Of a stretch of DNA of 64,000 nucleotides, positions 1-8,835 are shown one piece after another; position 1 is the stretch's first letter, and each line of letters starts with the position of its first letter. The notes beneath the pieces are model-generated. The model was not told the origin of the DNA, searched no databases, and saw nothing but the letters and a program-made list of their open reading frames with translations. The position numbers were made by a program, and so were the translations under genes. This DNA comes from Thiomicrorhabdus sp. (GTDB taxonomy: Bacteria; Pseudomonadota; Gammaproteobacteria; Thiomicrospirales; Thiomicrospiraceae): assembly GCF_963677875.1 (NCBI RefSeq), contig NZ_OY782562.1, forward strand, positions 248,001 through 312,000, given 5' to 3'.

Positions 1-66
1 CTTATTCGGACACTCCGGTTCGCACATATCGCAGTTGATACACCCTTTCAGGATTTTTAATGCCAT
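1..66 (-). CDS. yfhL: YfhL-like 2[4Fe-4S] ferredoxin, cut by window edge
   Basis: Only the first 22 codons are inside the window. They read MALKILKGCINCDMCEPECP and onward, the classic N-terminal cluster motif CxxCxxC...CP of bacterial 2[4Fe-4S] ferredoxins, very close to the start of E. coli YfhL. The ATG at 66-64 is preceded by an AGGA about ten bases upstream. It lies 18 bases after the stop of trhP on the same strand, so the two are probably co-transcribed. Ferredoxins are small cytoplasmic electron carriers; the position suggests it supplies electrons or cluster chemistry to the upstream tRNA hydroxylase, which is inference from linkage. Confidence 0.85.
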   Translation of the reverse strand, partial: MALKILKGCINCDMCEPECPNK

Positions 67-84
67 GCGTATTTCCTGCCCTGA

Positions 85-1614
85 TTAAGCAGAGGCTTTA
101 GCGGCAGCTCTATTAACTGCGTCTTTCGCTTCCTGCTCATCTTTGGCTTTGCGCGCTGCTGCGTCACGTTTCACGTCTCCACCCCAGGATTCGTTACGCA
201 TGATCAGGCCAAACAGCAGTGTTTCTTTATCCAGATCCTTGAACGGGTTCGGGATGCGAACCAGCCAGCCGGAACCTTTGGCACAATCAACCACTTCGTC
301 GTGATGTGTCTGCATATGATCCAAGACCATTGAAACATTACCGGCAGGTGTCATAATCTCGATCGAATCGCCAACGCAGAATTTGTTTTTCACATCGATT
401 TGCAGCATGGAACGGCCGTCGCGCTCGACGACATCGACCACTTCACCAACAAAACGCTGACGCTCGGATTTGGAAACGCCGTATTCATAGTTTTGATACT
501 CTGAATGCACATGACGACGCAGGAACCCTTCGGTATAACCGCGGCTTGCCAGGCTTTCGAGATCTTCCAACAGGGAACGGTCAAACTCTTTACCGGCCAG
601 AGCATCATCGATCGCTTTACGGTATACCTGGGCGGTACGCGCCACATAATAATGCGACTTGGTACGGCCTTCGATTTTCAGGGAGTGAACGCCCATATCG
701 ACCAGCTCGGGAATCAATTCCACTGCGCGCAGGTCTTTGGAGTTCATAATGTAAGTGCCGTGTTCGTCTTCAAACGCCGGCATCAACTCGCCCGGGCGTC
801 CTTCTTCTTCCAACAGCATCATCTGATCGGTGGTTTCGCCTTCGCCCAGAGTCGGCGCATAGGAATTCTGCTCAGGCGCTTCGCGGCTGGTTGTTCCGGT
901 CAGATCGGTAATATTATCGATCTGTACGTTATTCACCTGCACACCCACGACATCGCCGGATTCATCTTCTTTGGCTTCATAGGTGTTGTAGTTCCAGCGA
1001 CAAGCATTGGTACAGGTTCCCTGATTGGCGTCACGCTTATTGATATAACCGGACAGTAGGCAGCGACCGGAATAAGCGATACAAAGCGCGCCGTGAACGA
1101 ACACTTCCAGCTCCATCTCCGGTACTTTTTCACGGATTTCACGGATTTCGGCAATCGACAATTCACGCGACAATACAACACGACGTACACCGTTGTTGTA
1201 CCAGAATTTAACCGTTGCCCAGTTGACCGCGTTCGACTGCACCGACAGGTGAATTTCCTGCTCCGGATATTCGGCGTGTACCATCGCAATCAAACCCGGA
1301 TCGGACATAATCAGCGCATCCGGCTTCATGTCGATGATCGGTTTGATGTCTTTCATGTAGGTATTGACCTTGGCGTTGTGCGCCGCAATATTGGACACAA
1401 CATAGAATTTCTTGCCTAATTCATGGGCACGGGCAATCCCTTTGGCTAGATTTTCTTCGTCAAATTCGTTGTTACGTACACGCAAACTGTAACGCGGCTG
1501 ACCGGCATAAACCGCGTCGGCACCATACGCGAATGCGTATTCCATATTCTTCAGCGTTCCCGCCGGAGAGAGCAATTCCGATTGAACTGCATTCATTTGA
1601 GTCTCTGCTTGCAA
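85..1614 (-). CDS. trhP: tRNA uridine 5-hydroxylation protein TrhP (peptidase U32 family)
   Basis: This is a U32-family protein of 509 residues, close to E. coli TrhP (formerly YegQ), which makes 5-hydroxyuridine at the wobble position of tRNAs as the first step toward cmo5U. The N-terminal ELLSPAGTLKNMEYAFAYGA block and the four-Cys cluster (Cys178, 185, 201, 205 in HGALCIAYSGRCLLSGY and GTCTNACRW) are the family signature; the Cys set probably binds an Fe-S cluster. A conserved EDEHGTYIMNSKDLR follows an acidic variable stretch around residues 213-280. The start is TTG at 1614, chosen because AGGAG sits seven bases upstream; the ATG six codons later has no good ribosome site. The next gene downstream is a YfhL ferredoxin. 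Confidence 0.93.
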   Translation of the reverse strand: MQAETQMNAVQSELLSPAGTLKNMEYAFAYGADAVYAGQPRYSLRVRNNEFDEENLAKGIARAHELGKKFYVVSNIAAHNAKVNTYMKDIKPIIDMKPDALIMSDPGLIAMVHAEYPEQEIHLSVQSNAVNWATVKFWYNNGVRRVVLSRELSIAEIREIREKVPEMELEVFVHGALCIAYSGRCLLSGYINKRDANQGTCTNACRWNYNTYEAKEDESGDVVGVQVNNVQIDNITDLTGTTSREAPEQNSYAPTLGEGETTDQMMLLEEEGRPGELMPAFEDEHGTYIMNSKDLRAVELIPELVDMGVHSLKIEGRTKSHYYVARTAQVYRKAIDDALAGKEFDRSLLEDLESLASRGYTEGFLRRHVHSEYQNYEYGVSKSERQRFVGEVVDVVERDGRSMLQIDVKNKFCVGDSIEIMTPAGNVSMVLDHMQTHHDEVVDCAKGSGWLVRIPNPFKDLDKETLLFGLIMRNESWGGDVKRDAAARKAKDEQEAKDAVNRAAAKASA

Positions 1615-1661
1615 GGCAAATCTCCTACATGAAAGTTAAAATAAAAAGTGAATCGGGCATT

Positions 1662-2204
1662 TTACAATAAATCTGACAATTTTTCTTGCCATAACAAGTA
1701 TTTATCGTCAATTTTCAGGCGCGCATTGGCCGGACTGGTTGAGGGCAGTGTTATCAACTGCAAAGCGGATTGAATCGAAGGATCGAGCAGCTGTTTTTTA
1801 AGCACCTGGGTGGTAAATAATTTTTCCGCCGCCTGACCGTTAAAAGCGACATGTTTCAATTGCGGAAAACGTTCAAAAAGCGTTTGAAAATCGTTTGCCT
1901 GCGGCGCTTTGATTGCCGAATCCAAACTGCCTTCACGCTCACAGAATTGCAAGACATCCCACAACAGAATGCCGAGCTGCTGGCAAGCTGAAATCTTATC
2001 ATCAACCCCTTTCAGTTCACGATTGACCATGCGACCGATAATCGGCCAAAAGGCGTTACGCGGATGGGCATAATAAAACACCTCTTCAAGAGAGGCGACA
2101 CTCGGCATAGTTCCCAGAATCAGCAAACGGGGTTGCGGCGGAATGATCGGCGCAAATCCCTGACAAAAATGTGCCGATTGCTGCAAGTTACTCCCGTCGC
2201 TCAT
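1662..2204 (-). CDS. Hypoxanthine/uracil DNA glycosylase, UDG superfamily (HDG-like)
   Basis: A 180-residue member of the uracil-DNA-glycosylase superfamily, most like the hypoxanthine-DNA-glycosylase branch (family 6) that removes deaminated adenine from DNA. What shows this: LLILGTMPSVASLEE at residues 27-41 (glycosylase loop), YYAHPRNAFWPII at 44-56, and a C-terminal LPSTSPANAR matching the superfamily's second catalytic or DNA-binding loop. It starts only 12 bases after rimO stops on the same strand, so it is likely expressed with rimO. Substrate specificity (hypoxanthine versus uracil) cannot be read from the sequence alone. Confidence 0.85.
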   Translation of the reverse strand: MSDGSNLQQSAHFCQGFAPIIPPQPRLLILGTMPSVASLEEVFYYAHPRNAFWPIIGRMVNRELKGVDDKISACQQLGILLWDVLQFCEREGSLDSAIKAPQANDFQTLFERFPQLKHVAFNGQAAEKLFTTQVLKKQLLDPSIQSALQLITLPSTSPANARLKIDDKYLLWQEKLSDLL

Positions 2205-2216
2205 ACCAGCTGAAAC

Positions 2217-3593
2217 TTAACCCAATTCGATATAGGAAGTCGTTTGCTCTTCGGCGAATTCGCCGACCGGACGCGCCCACAGGTCATATTCGTCGGCGGC
2301 GACAATCTCAACTTTAACGAACTGCCCCGGCTGCAGGTGGAAACCGTCTTCGATAAACACCAGACCGTCGATTTCCGGCGCATCCGCCATGGAACGCGCT
2401 ATCGCGCCTTCTTCGTCGATTTCATCCACCAGAACCTGCATGATTTGACCGACTTTGGCCTGCATCTTATCGGCGGAGATACGCTGTTGGGTTTCCATAA
2501 AACGTTCCCAGCGATCCTGCTTGATGTCATCCGGCACCTGCTCGGCTAAATCATTGGCAACCGCACCTTCTACCGGCGAATATTGAAAACAGCCGACACG
2601 ATCCAATTGCGCCTCTTCAAGGAAGTCCAGAAGATCTTGGAACTCTTCTTCGGTTTCGCCCGGGAAACCGACAATAAAGGTGGAACGAATGGTTAGATTC
2701 GGAACCTGTTCGCGCCATTTTTTAATACGTTCCAGCGTTTTCTCGACATTACCGGGGCGTTTCATCGCTCTGAGAATACGTGGATTAGCATGCTGTAACG
2801 GCATATCCAGATACGGCAGAATCTTACCTTGTGCCATAAGCGGAATGACTTCTTCGACGTTCGGGTAAGGGTAAACATAATGCAGACGCACCCAGAACTC
2901 ATCGACTCCGCCCATTTCACCAAGTGCTTCGCACAGACCGACCATAGAGGTTTTGGTCGGGCGCCCTTCGGCAAATTCCATTTTGTATTTCATATCGACG
3001 CCGTAAGCAGCCGTGTCCTGCGACACCACTAACAGCTCCTTGACACCAGCTTCTTTCAAACGTTTGGCTTCGGCTAAGACATCACTGACCGGACGACTGA
3101 CCAGGTCGCCACGCATCGACGGGATAATGCAGAAAGTGCAACGGTGATTGCATCCTTCGGAAATTTTCAGATAAGCATAGTGTTTCGGGGTCAGTTTGAT
3201 CCCCTGCGGAGGAACCAGATCGACAAAAGGATTGTGTGCGGGAGGTGCGATCACATCGTGTACGGCGGACACCACCTCTTCATAGGCTGCCGGCCCGGAA
3301 ACCGCCAATACCTTCGGATGCACCTGAGTGATGACATCATCCTTAGCGCCCAGACAACCGGTTACGATTACCTTGCCGTTTTCTTCCAGCGCTTCGCCGA
3401 TGGTATCCAATGACTCCTGCACCGCGCTATCGATAAACCCGCAGGTATTGACAATAACCGTATCCGCATCTTCATAGCTGTTGGTCAACCGATAACCTTC
3501 GCTGCGAAGTTGGGTCAGAATTCGTTCGCTGTCTACGGTGGCTTTAGGACATCCTAAACTGACGACGCCGACGGTTGGCTGCTGTCTTGACAT
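2217..3593 (-). CDS. rimO: Ribosomal protein S12 methylthiotransferase RimO
   Basis: A radical-SAM enzyme that adds a methylthio group to Asp88-equivalent of ribosomal protein S12. The 458-residue length is normal for the family. The N-terminal methylthiotransferase domain has Cys15 (SLGCPK), Cys51 (NTCGFID) and Cys80 for the auxiliary cluster; the radical-SAM motif is Cys148-x3-Cys152-x2-Cys155 in [17 protein letters not shown]; a TRAM domain ends the protein. The order matches RimO rather than MiaB, as does the start [20 protein letters not shown] glycosylase gene follows 12 bases downstream. Confidence 0.96.
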   Translation of the reverse strand: MSRQQPTVGVVSLGCPKATVDSERILTQLRSEGYRLTNSYEDADTVIVNTCGFIDSAVQESLDTIGEALEENGKVIVTGCLGAKDDVITQVHPKVLAVSGPAAYEEVVSAVHDVIAPPAHNPFVDLVPPQGIKLTPKHYAYLKISEGCNHRCTFCIIPSMRGDLVSRPVSDVLAEAKRLKEAGVKELLVVSQDTAAYGVDMKYKMEFAEGRPTKTSMVGLCEALGEMGGVDEFWVRLHYVYPYPNVEEVIPLMAQGKILPYLDMPLQHANPRILRAMKRPGNVEKTLERIKKWREQVPNLTIRSTFIVGFPGETEEEFQDLLDFLEEAQLDRVGCFQYSPVEGAVANDLAEQVPDDIKQDRWERFMETQQRISADKMQAKVGQIMQVLVDEIDEEGAIARSMADAPEIDGLVFIEDGFHLQPGQFVKVEIVAADEYDLWARPVGEFAEEQTTSYIELG

Positions 3594-3714
3594 AATGGCA
3601 TTCTCGTTCCGCTGAATTTAAATGCCGATATTGTAACGGATAATGCAGAAATGCCCTAAAAAACCAGACCAAATCCTGCCTTCATTTAAGAAAAGTGGTA
3701 GCTGAACCGCCTGT

Positions 3715-3957
3715 TCAGTGGTCAAACCGCAAAGCAACCGAGACTCTGCCCGACTGAAAACCTTCTTCAAGCGACGACATACAATGCTCAAGATGCTCAC
3801 ACTGGCGGCATTCCTTCGGCTTGCACAAACGCAGACATAACTGTTTTACGATGTCACGCGAGGCACCATCCAAACACTGCAAATCACTGGGGTGAAGAAC
3901 TCCCATCTCAAACAGGCGAATTAATTTTTGTTCATCTAAACTGACATTAATATTCAT
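3715..3957 (-). CDS. Small Cys-rich protein of unknown function, possibly Fur-regulated
   Basis: An 80-residue protein that I do not recognise. It has an N-terminal helical part (NVSLDEQKLIRLFEMG) and six Cys at 28, 41, 45, 50, 53 and 59, the last five packed as CLRLCKPKECRQCEHLEHC, a spacing that could hold an Fe-S cluster or zinc. The ATG at 3957 is preferred because AAGGA lies seven bases upstream; an ATG one codon earlier is possible and a longer upstream reading (to 3996) has no ribosome site. A Fur-like palindrome lies about 100 bases upstream on the coding strand, which hints at a role in iron metabolism. It faces away from an ApbE-like gene. Confidence 0.65.
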   Translation of the reverse strand: MNINVSLDEQKLIRLFEMGVLHPSDLQCLDGASRDIVKQLCLRLCKPKECRQCEHLEHCMSSLEEGFQSGRVSVALRFDH

Positions 3958-4056
3958 CATCCATTCCTTTTCTAAAGCCTTCGACGGTACAAACATAATC
4001 GAACACCCGCATTCACACTTCCTCCATGATCTTAGAAAATGCTCAAAAAATCAATT

Positions 4057-4073
4057 AATAAAAATCATTATCA
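4057..4073 (-). promoter_or_regulatory. Candidate Fur box
   Basis: Read on the minus strand the site is TGATAATGATTTTTATT, matching 13 of 15 positions of the Fur 7-1-7 consensus TGATAATnATTATCA. It sits in an AT-rich stretch 100 bases upstream of the Cys-rich small gene and about 385 bases from the ApbE-like start on the other strand, so the small gene is the likelier target. The rest of the 3958-4457 gap shows no convincing gene. Confidence 0.5.
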
Positions 4074-4457
4074 GTTTCATTGATGTCTTTTCATGGCAAT
4101 TTAAAGAGTTAAAGCTTGTAAGAAAATAAAAGCAATTCTGATTCACATTGACAGTGACTTCTCAAGTCGCTAACATACCTAAAACACAAATCATTCCTAT
4201 TTTTATTTAAAGATCGGTTTTTCGAAAGCATCTCTCCTGAAATTTGCACAGTCACCCGGCCTTTAAATAAAAAATTGGAATTTAAGTTGTGAGTTTCGTC
4301 CAGTACTTTGACAGGCAGAATCTGCCCGCCTTTTCCAAGCTGGCGACTCCGAAAAACCGACTCGAAAACAGAAGGCTTTACAGCTATTTTGATTTGCAAA
4401 CATCCTGCTTTTTCAGCATGAAAATTCAGGAGGAACCCAGAGAGGATACAAGGCACC

Positions 4458-5294
4458 ATGCGTCTTGATTCAGTACAAAGAATCCGTCCCCTTCTCGGCA
4501 CGGAAGTGGAAATCAATCTTGTCGGGAACTATTCGACCAAACAGGTCGAAACAGCCTTGCAAACCGCTTTCAACAAAATCGAACGAATTCACAACCTGAT
4601 GAGTATTCACAATCCGGCCAGCGAACTTAACCACCTGAACAGGAGCTTGGGGAAATGGATTCCGCTGTCCATTGAAACAACCGAAGTATTAAGCCTGGTT
4701 CTCTATTTGCAGGACAAAACCGATAATCGTTTCAACTGTTTTCAAAACGCTCCGAACGAACCGGAAAGCCTCCAACCGCATGGGACAGTTTCAGACTTGA
4801 ACAGTGTGCGCCCATCTCAGACGCCCGGTTTGGAAATAAAGGGATTGAAAGGCAAACTGAACCTGCCATTGCATATCTGCCTGGACGGAATCGCCAAAGG
4901 ATACGCAGTAGATGCCGGAGTAGAAGTTCTGCAGAATCACGGCATTTATCACGGATGGATCAGTGCAGGCGGCGACAGCAGAGTTTTTGGCGACATCAGC
5001 CTGCAGCAGATGCGAAAAACCTGTCCGGGCGTAGGTAACCAGCATTCTCTGGAAGCTTACCGCAACTGCGCCATTTCCAGCTCGCAAGCAACCTGCAGCA
5101 ACTGTTTTAAACGTGACCTGTGCATTCTCGATGCCGAAGGCAATAAAGCCAAACCGGCAAGTGTCAGTGTCATTGCCTCCAAGGCATGGTTGGCAGATGC
5201 ACTGACCAAGGTATTTCTGCTCACCCCTGAAAGCGGTCATCAGGCACTTGCCGACACCTTTAAGGTTGATTACTTCTACCGTGCAGAAGCCTGA
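4458..5294 (+). CDS. ApbE-family FAD:protein FMN transferase
   Basis: ApbE enzymes attach FMN through a phosphoester to Thr/Ser of target proteins (such as Nqr/Rnf subunits) using FAD and Mg2+. This 278-residue protein has the family landmarks: RPLLGTEVEI near the N-terminus, LMSIHNPASELNHLN, LDGIAKGYAVDAGVE (residues 142-156), SAGGDSRVFG (169-178), and the C-terminal SVSVIASKAWLADALTKVFLL. No signal peptide or lipobox is visible, unlike many periplasmic ApbE proteins, so it may act in the cytoplasm or the start may be incomplete. A Cys-rich segment (CSNCFKRDLC) near residue 215 is unusual for the family. ATG at 4458 follows AAGG by four bases. Confidence 0.85.
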   Translation: MRLDSVQRIRPLLGTEVEINLVGNYSTKQVETALQTAFNKIERIHNLMSIHNPASELNHLNRSLGKWIPLSIETTEVLSLVLYLQDKTDNRFNCFQNAPNEPESLQPHGTVSDLNSVRPSQTPGLEIKGLKGKLNLPLHICLDGIAKGYAVDAGVEVLQNHGIYHGWISAGGDSRVFGDISLQQMRKTCPGVGNQHSLEAYRNCAISSSQATCSNCFKRDLCILDAEGNKAKPASVSVIASKAWLADALTKVFLLTPESGHQALADTFKVDYFYRAEA

Positions 5295-5369
5295 ATGCAC
5301 AAAGGCGGAAAAAGACCTATGCCGCTTTCCGCCCTTACCTTTTATACTGTCAAGAAAAGCCGTGTGTGA

Positions 5370-5792
5370 TCAGAACGGCTTAAACACCACCAGGAATAGA
5401 ATTCCCAAAGTCAAAAACAAAGGCAACTCATTCATCCAGCGATAATATTTTCCGCTGTAAGACAAAGTGCCTTCTTCCATTTCTTTTACTCGGCCTTTGC
5501 TCCACAGATGGTAAGCCAGCATGAACACAACCAGCACGATTTTAGCGTGCAACCAGCCCATTCCCTGAGCGACCGGAAAATAGGCCAGCCATAACCAGAG
5601 GCCACTCCCGATCGCCAACATCATCATCAGTGTCATAAATTTATACAACTTACGTCCCATGATCGCCAGACGAATCACCTCGTGCCCTGCCTTTTGCCCT
5701 TCGGCAAAATGCACAAAAATTCGCGGTAAATAGAAGATACCCGCCATCCATGACATCACAAACAGAATATGAAAGGTTTTCAACCAAAGCAT
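5370..5792 (-). CDS. hemJ: Protoporphyrinogen IX oxidase HemJ (UPF0093)
   Basis: A 140-residue, four-helix inner-membrane protein of the HemJ family, which oxidises protoporphyrinogen IX to protoporphyrin IX late in haem synthesis. The start MLWLKTFHILFVMSWMAGIF with the conserved His8, followed by YLPRIFVHFAEGQ, KLYKFMTLMMMLAIGSGLWL and LHAKIVLVVFMLAYH, is typical of the family. Length matches. It is divergent from slyD across about 100 bases, which must hold both promoters. Confidence 0.9.
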   Translation of the reverse strand: MLWLKTFHILFVMSWMAGIFYLPRIFVHFAEGQKAGHEVIRLAIMGRKLYKFMTLMMMLAIGSGLWLWLAYFPVAQGMGWLHAKIVLVVFMLAYHLWSKGRVKEMEEGTLSYSGKYYRWMNELPLFLTLGILFLVVFKPF

Positions 5793-5895
5793 AGAATTAC
5801 TCCTTTATTTCTATCCGGCTAAAACCATGCAGCCGGCGCCGGTTCACTGTATGATACCTCGTTGACCGTATTAAAACACCTAACCAGGAAGAATT

Positions 5896-6375
5896 ATGAC
5901 TATCGCAAACGATAAAGTAGCTCTATTTGAATACACCCTAACCAACGACGCTGGCGAACAGCTTGATGCTTCGAACGGCAACCCTTTGGCCTACCTTCAT
6001 GGACACGGCAACATTATTCCAGGATTGGAAAAACAGATGGAAGGAAAAACCGTCGGTGACAAGTTCACGGCCAAAGTTCCCGCTGCCGAAGGCTACGGCG
6101 AAAAAGTCGATCAACTGGTTCAAACCGTACCAAGCGCCATGTTTCAAGGCGTAGATAAAATCGAAGTCGGCATGCGCTTTGAAGCTCAATCTGAACACGG
6201 GATGCATTCCGTCGAAGTCATTAAAATCGAAGGCGAAAACATTACCGTTGACGGTAACCACCCTCTAGCCGGCGTGGATCTGACATTCGACATCGAAATC
6301 ACCGGTCTGCGTGATGCAACGGAAGAAGAACTGGAACACGGCCATGCACACGGACAAGGTGGTCATCACCACTGA
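5896..6375 (+). CDS. slyD: FKBP-type peptidyl-prolyl isomerase SlyD
   Basis: A 159-residue SlyD-type FKBP: cis-trans proline isomerase and chaperone that also binds nickel. It shows the FKBP core (VALFEYTLTNDAGEQLDAS, GHGNIIPGLEKQMEGKTVGD) interrupted by the insert-in-flap chaperone domain (residues about 70-125), then HPLAGVDLTFDIEI. The C-terminus is a short His-rich tail (HGHAHGQGGHHH), the metal-binding end, shorter than in E. coli. AGGA lies seven bases before ATG. A strong terminator follows directly. Confidence 0.95.
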   Translation: MTIANDKVALFEYTLTNDAGEQLDASNGNPLAYLHGHGNIIPGLEKQMEGKTVGDKFTAKVPAAEGYGEKVDQLVQTVPSAMFQGVDKIEVGMRFEAQSEHGMHSVEVIKIEGENITVDGNHPLAGVDLTFDIEITGLRDATEEELEHGHAHGQGGHHH

Positions 6376-6400
6376 TCGGCTTTCCGACATCCGATAAAAA

Positions 6401-6424
6401 AGGCGCTATATGCGCCTTTTTTTA
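6401..6424 (+). terminator. Rho-independent terminator after slyD
   Basis: Stem AGGCGC / GCGCCT with a five-base loop (TATAT), preceded by six A and followed by a run of T. It can work in both directions and separates slyD from the convergent membrane-protein gene. Confidence 0.9.
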
Positions 6425-6456
6425 TGCCGATCGTTTTTTATTTTCCAAAACTGTTC

Positions 6457-7215
6457 CTAGCCATCCCGCCAGGTATTTTCTTCAGAATGCTTGCCTCTCA
6501 AAGGCGTGATCCACATCTCCCACAAAGAGGTAAAAATCATAATTGTCGATGCCACGGAATAACCAAAACCACCCACAATGACAAAATAGGCAAAGTTCGG
6601 GTTAACTTTCGTCAACCACCAGGAAGCGATATCAATGATTAAAAAGGCAAAAGGCGTAAAAATCAAAATCGCTTTGACCCAGCGTTTAACACCCACCGCC
6701 ATCGAGAAAATCAAGCCGATAAAGAAGAAAATAAACGAGATACCGAACAAATGGATATGCGACACACGAGTCAGAGAGCTGACGGAAGCACCCTCGTCCA
6801 CTTTGGCGATTTCTTTGATCACTTCATATTTTGTCACATTCGGCAAACTTGGAATATTTGCATGGCACATGGCGCATTTCGCATCGACAATTGGCTTAAC
6901 CGTTGTCTGCCACTCCGCTTCGGAAGCGCCATTACGCGCCCATTTAATTAATACCAGATTCTCCTGAGGCGTTGCCTTGTCTTTCATCGAACCGTTCAGT
7001 TTGCTTTCCAGCTTTGACCCTTCCCGGTTCCCGTAATAACTGTAGACAATGTCGTCAACTGACAGGCCGAACTTGCCGTCTGCCATGCCGTGCGTCAGCA
7101 TAATCTGAGCCCCGGCCATCAACAAGCCCAAACCGGCAACCAATAAATACCCTGTAAACAACGCCTTGATCGGCAGTGATAAACTGGGTAAATTTAACCA
7201 ACTCCCTTCTTTCAT
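6457..7215 (-). CDS. Membrane protein with one c-type haem motif (CAMCH)
   Basis: A 252-residue protein with an N-terminal membrane helix (residues about 14-40), a soluble stretch of about 110 residues carrying a single haem c site CAMCH at 114-118, and three more membrane helices (about 152-175, 178-202, 207-232). With an inside N-terminus the CAMCH loop is periplasmic, where cytochrome c maturation occurs. A HIHLFG motif opens the second helix and could hold further haem ligands. This suggests an electron-transfer membrane protein, but I do not recognise a named family. It is convergent with slyD. Confidence 0.8.
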   Translation of the reverse strand: MKEGSWLNLPSLSLPIKALFTGYLLVAGLGLLMAGAQIMLTHGMADGKFGLSVDDIVYSYYGNREGSKLESKLNGSMKDKATPQENLVLIKWARNGASEAEWQTTVKPIVDAKCAMCHANIPSLPNVTKYEVIKEIAKVDEGASVSSLTRVSHIHLFGISFIFFFIGLIFSMAVGVKRWVKAILIFTPFAFLIIDIASWWLTKVNPNFAYFVIVGGFGYSVASTIMIFTSLWEMWITPLRGKHSEENTWRDG

Positions 7216-7533
7216 ATGTGTCTGTCCCTTCCCATAATATAGCCGCTAAATAGCGTTTTAAAAGTCTCCGGTTACTCACCGGCGAAACAATTTTGCCGAC
7301 CTCATAAAGTCTGCCTATCGGGTCGACTAAAATTACTATATATAGTGAACCTTTTATATGTATTGGACAAATAAAAAAAGGTTTTGTCTTTGTATAAAAA
7401 AAATCGATGTTGGAAAAGTAAAACAGAACACAAAGAAAAACGCTGAGGGAGAAAAAGTAAAGCCTGAGTGCCGGAAACCGGGAAGTTTCCATAAAGAATC
7501 ACTTATGACTTTCGGCAAACTATCTTCGATAAC
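7216..7533. other. Intergenic gap, no gene seen
   Basis: About 320 AT-rich bases between two minus-strand genes. It must contain the promoter of the CAMCH membrane gene and the 3' end of the ycgN transcript. Short open frames here have no ribosome site and low-complexity content. Confidence 0.6.
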
Positions 7534-7974
7534 CTAAGGTTTTTCAATGAGATAATCTTCATAATCCAGTTTGCCGTTGTCGACGACAACCGGGATTGCC
7601 GTCAGACCGATTCCCGCCCGCCCAACACTCTCTCGATTCCCGGATACCAGCGGATGCCAATCGGGAAGCTTCTGGCCACGATAGATCATACGGTAGGCAC
7701 AACTATCGGGAAGCCAGTCAAACTCAGCAACACGCGGCAAAGTCAGCTGTACGCATGTTGGAACATTCACAGAGCGGTTTGCATAATCGGTACAAGCCGC
7801 CGTTTTCGGGTCGGAATAAGGACAAACAACTCGGGTATAGACGATCTCATCGGTGTCTTCATCCTGCAGTTTGGTCAAACAACACAAACCGCAACCATCG
7901 CACAATGCTTCCCACTCCTGCTGATCCATCTCCTGCAGAGTTTTCTGTTCCCAGAAACGTTCGCTCAACCCCAT
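7534..7974 (-). CDS. YcgN-family cysteine-cluster protein (UPF0260)
   Basis: A 146-residue protein of the YcgN/UPF0260 family, whose biochemical role is unknown but which has the zinc- or iron-chelating Cys cluster of the YkgJ superfamily. The cluster is visible as CDGCGLCC (residues 25-32) with further Cys at 51, 61 and 74; downstream are DSCAYRMIY and PDWHPLVSG, family-typical. Its ATG directly abuts the TAA of the upstream pseudouridine synthase gene (TAAATG), so translation is probably coupled. Confidence 0.88.
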   Translation of the reverse strand: MGLSERFWEQKTLQEMDQQEWEALCDGCGLCCLTKLQDEDTDEIVYTRVVCPYSDPKTAACTDYANRSVNVPTCVQLTLPRVAEFDWLPDSCAYRMIYRGQKLPDWHPLVSGNRESVGRAGIGLTAIPVVVDNGKLDYEDYLIEKP

Positions 7975-8685
7975 TTAACCCTTCTCTCCCGAATGTTGTT
8001 TGTTCTTGTCCTGAATCAATAGCCAGGGTGTTTGCCAGTCTTGGATCGCCGCAATCGTCTCCGAGCGCAGAAAAGCCTGACCGCTCTTTGGGGCAAGCAC
8101 CCACCTCCGTGCCACGCCTTTCCACTCAAAACACAAAGCGTAAGCGTGCAGATAACCACGATCCTGCTCTTTTGCCTGCAATGTCTGAGAATAACGGGGA
8201 TCACCGAGAATTGGAGCAGAAAGACTTTTCATTGCCACTCTTAGCTGATGAGTTTTACCGGTCAGAGGTTTTAATAAAAACAACCTTAAACCTGGCACCA
8301 CACTTTGACTGATAAAACGGGTCACCGCCGGATTCGTTCTCGTCGTTGCCAAACGATAACTACCTCTGCGAGCAGGCAGCATGTCGCCTTGAATCAATCC
8401 CTGTTTCTTCTTCGGTTTTTTGTCGGAAAGCGCCAGATAATATTTTTGTACCTGATGCTCGCTGAACATTCTCTGAAACTGCTGTGCCGCTTCAAGCGTT
8501 TTCGCCACAATCAACAGTCCGGATGTCATCTTATCCAGACGGTGTACCGGATACAGAGTCTCATAACCAAGCTGGCGCTTAAGAGACAACAATACGCTCT
8601 CGGATCCTTCTGCCTCAACCTGCATACTCAATCCGGCAGGCTTATCGACAATTAGAAAGTCCGTATTTTCTTCAACCACATCCAC
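7975..8685 (-). CDS. RluA-family pseudouridine synthase
   Basis: A 236-residue RluA-type enzyme that isomerises uridine to pseudouridine in RNA. The catalytic motif is HRLDKMTSGLLIV with Asp51; DFLIVDKPAGLSMQ before it and LTGKTHQLRVAMKSLSAPILGD after it are family hallmarks. There is no S4 domain, and the short form resembles the TIGR01621-type stand-alone synthases, so the target RNA is not known. The start is GTG at 8685; an in-frame stop lies just upstream. The next gene, ycgN-like, begins immediately after its stop. Confidence 0.88.
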   Translation of the reverse strand: MDVVEENTDFLIVDKPAGLSMQVEAEGSESVLLSLKRQLGYETLYPVHRLDKMTSGLLIVAKTLEAAQQFQRMFSEHQVQKYYLALSDKKPKKKQGLIQGDMLPARRGSYRLATTRTNPAVTRFISQSVVPGLRLFLLKPLTGKTHQLRVAMKSLSAPILGDPRYSQTLQAKEQDRGYLHAYALCFEWKGVARRWVLAPKSGQAFLRSETIAAIQDWQTPWLLIQDKNKQHSGEKG

Positions 8686-8835
8686 TGGCGCAACCTAAAC
8701 CTGTAAAGAAATAAAAGCCTTTAAAAGCAAAAATTTATGAAAAAACCTGCGTAAGCAATTTATTCAAGAGCCATTGATTTCAAAGCTTCAAGCCGCGTAT
8801 TTTATCCGTATTAAGGCCCTGTTTGCCAAAAAGCG

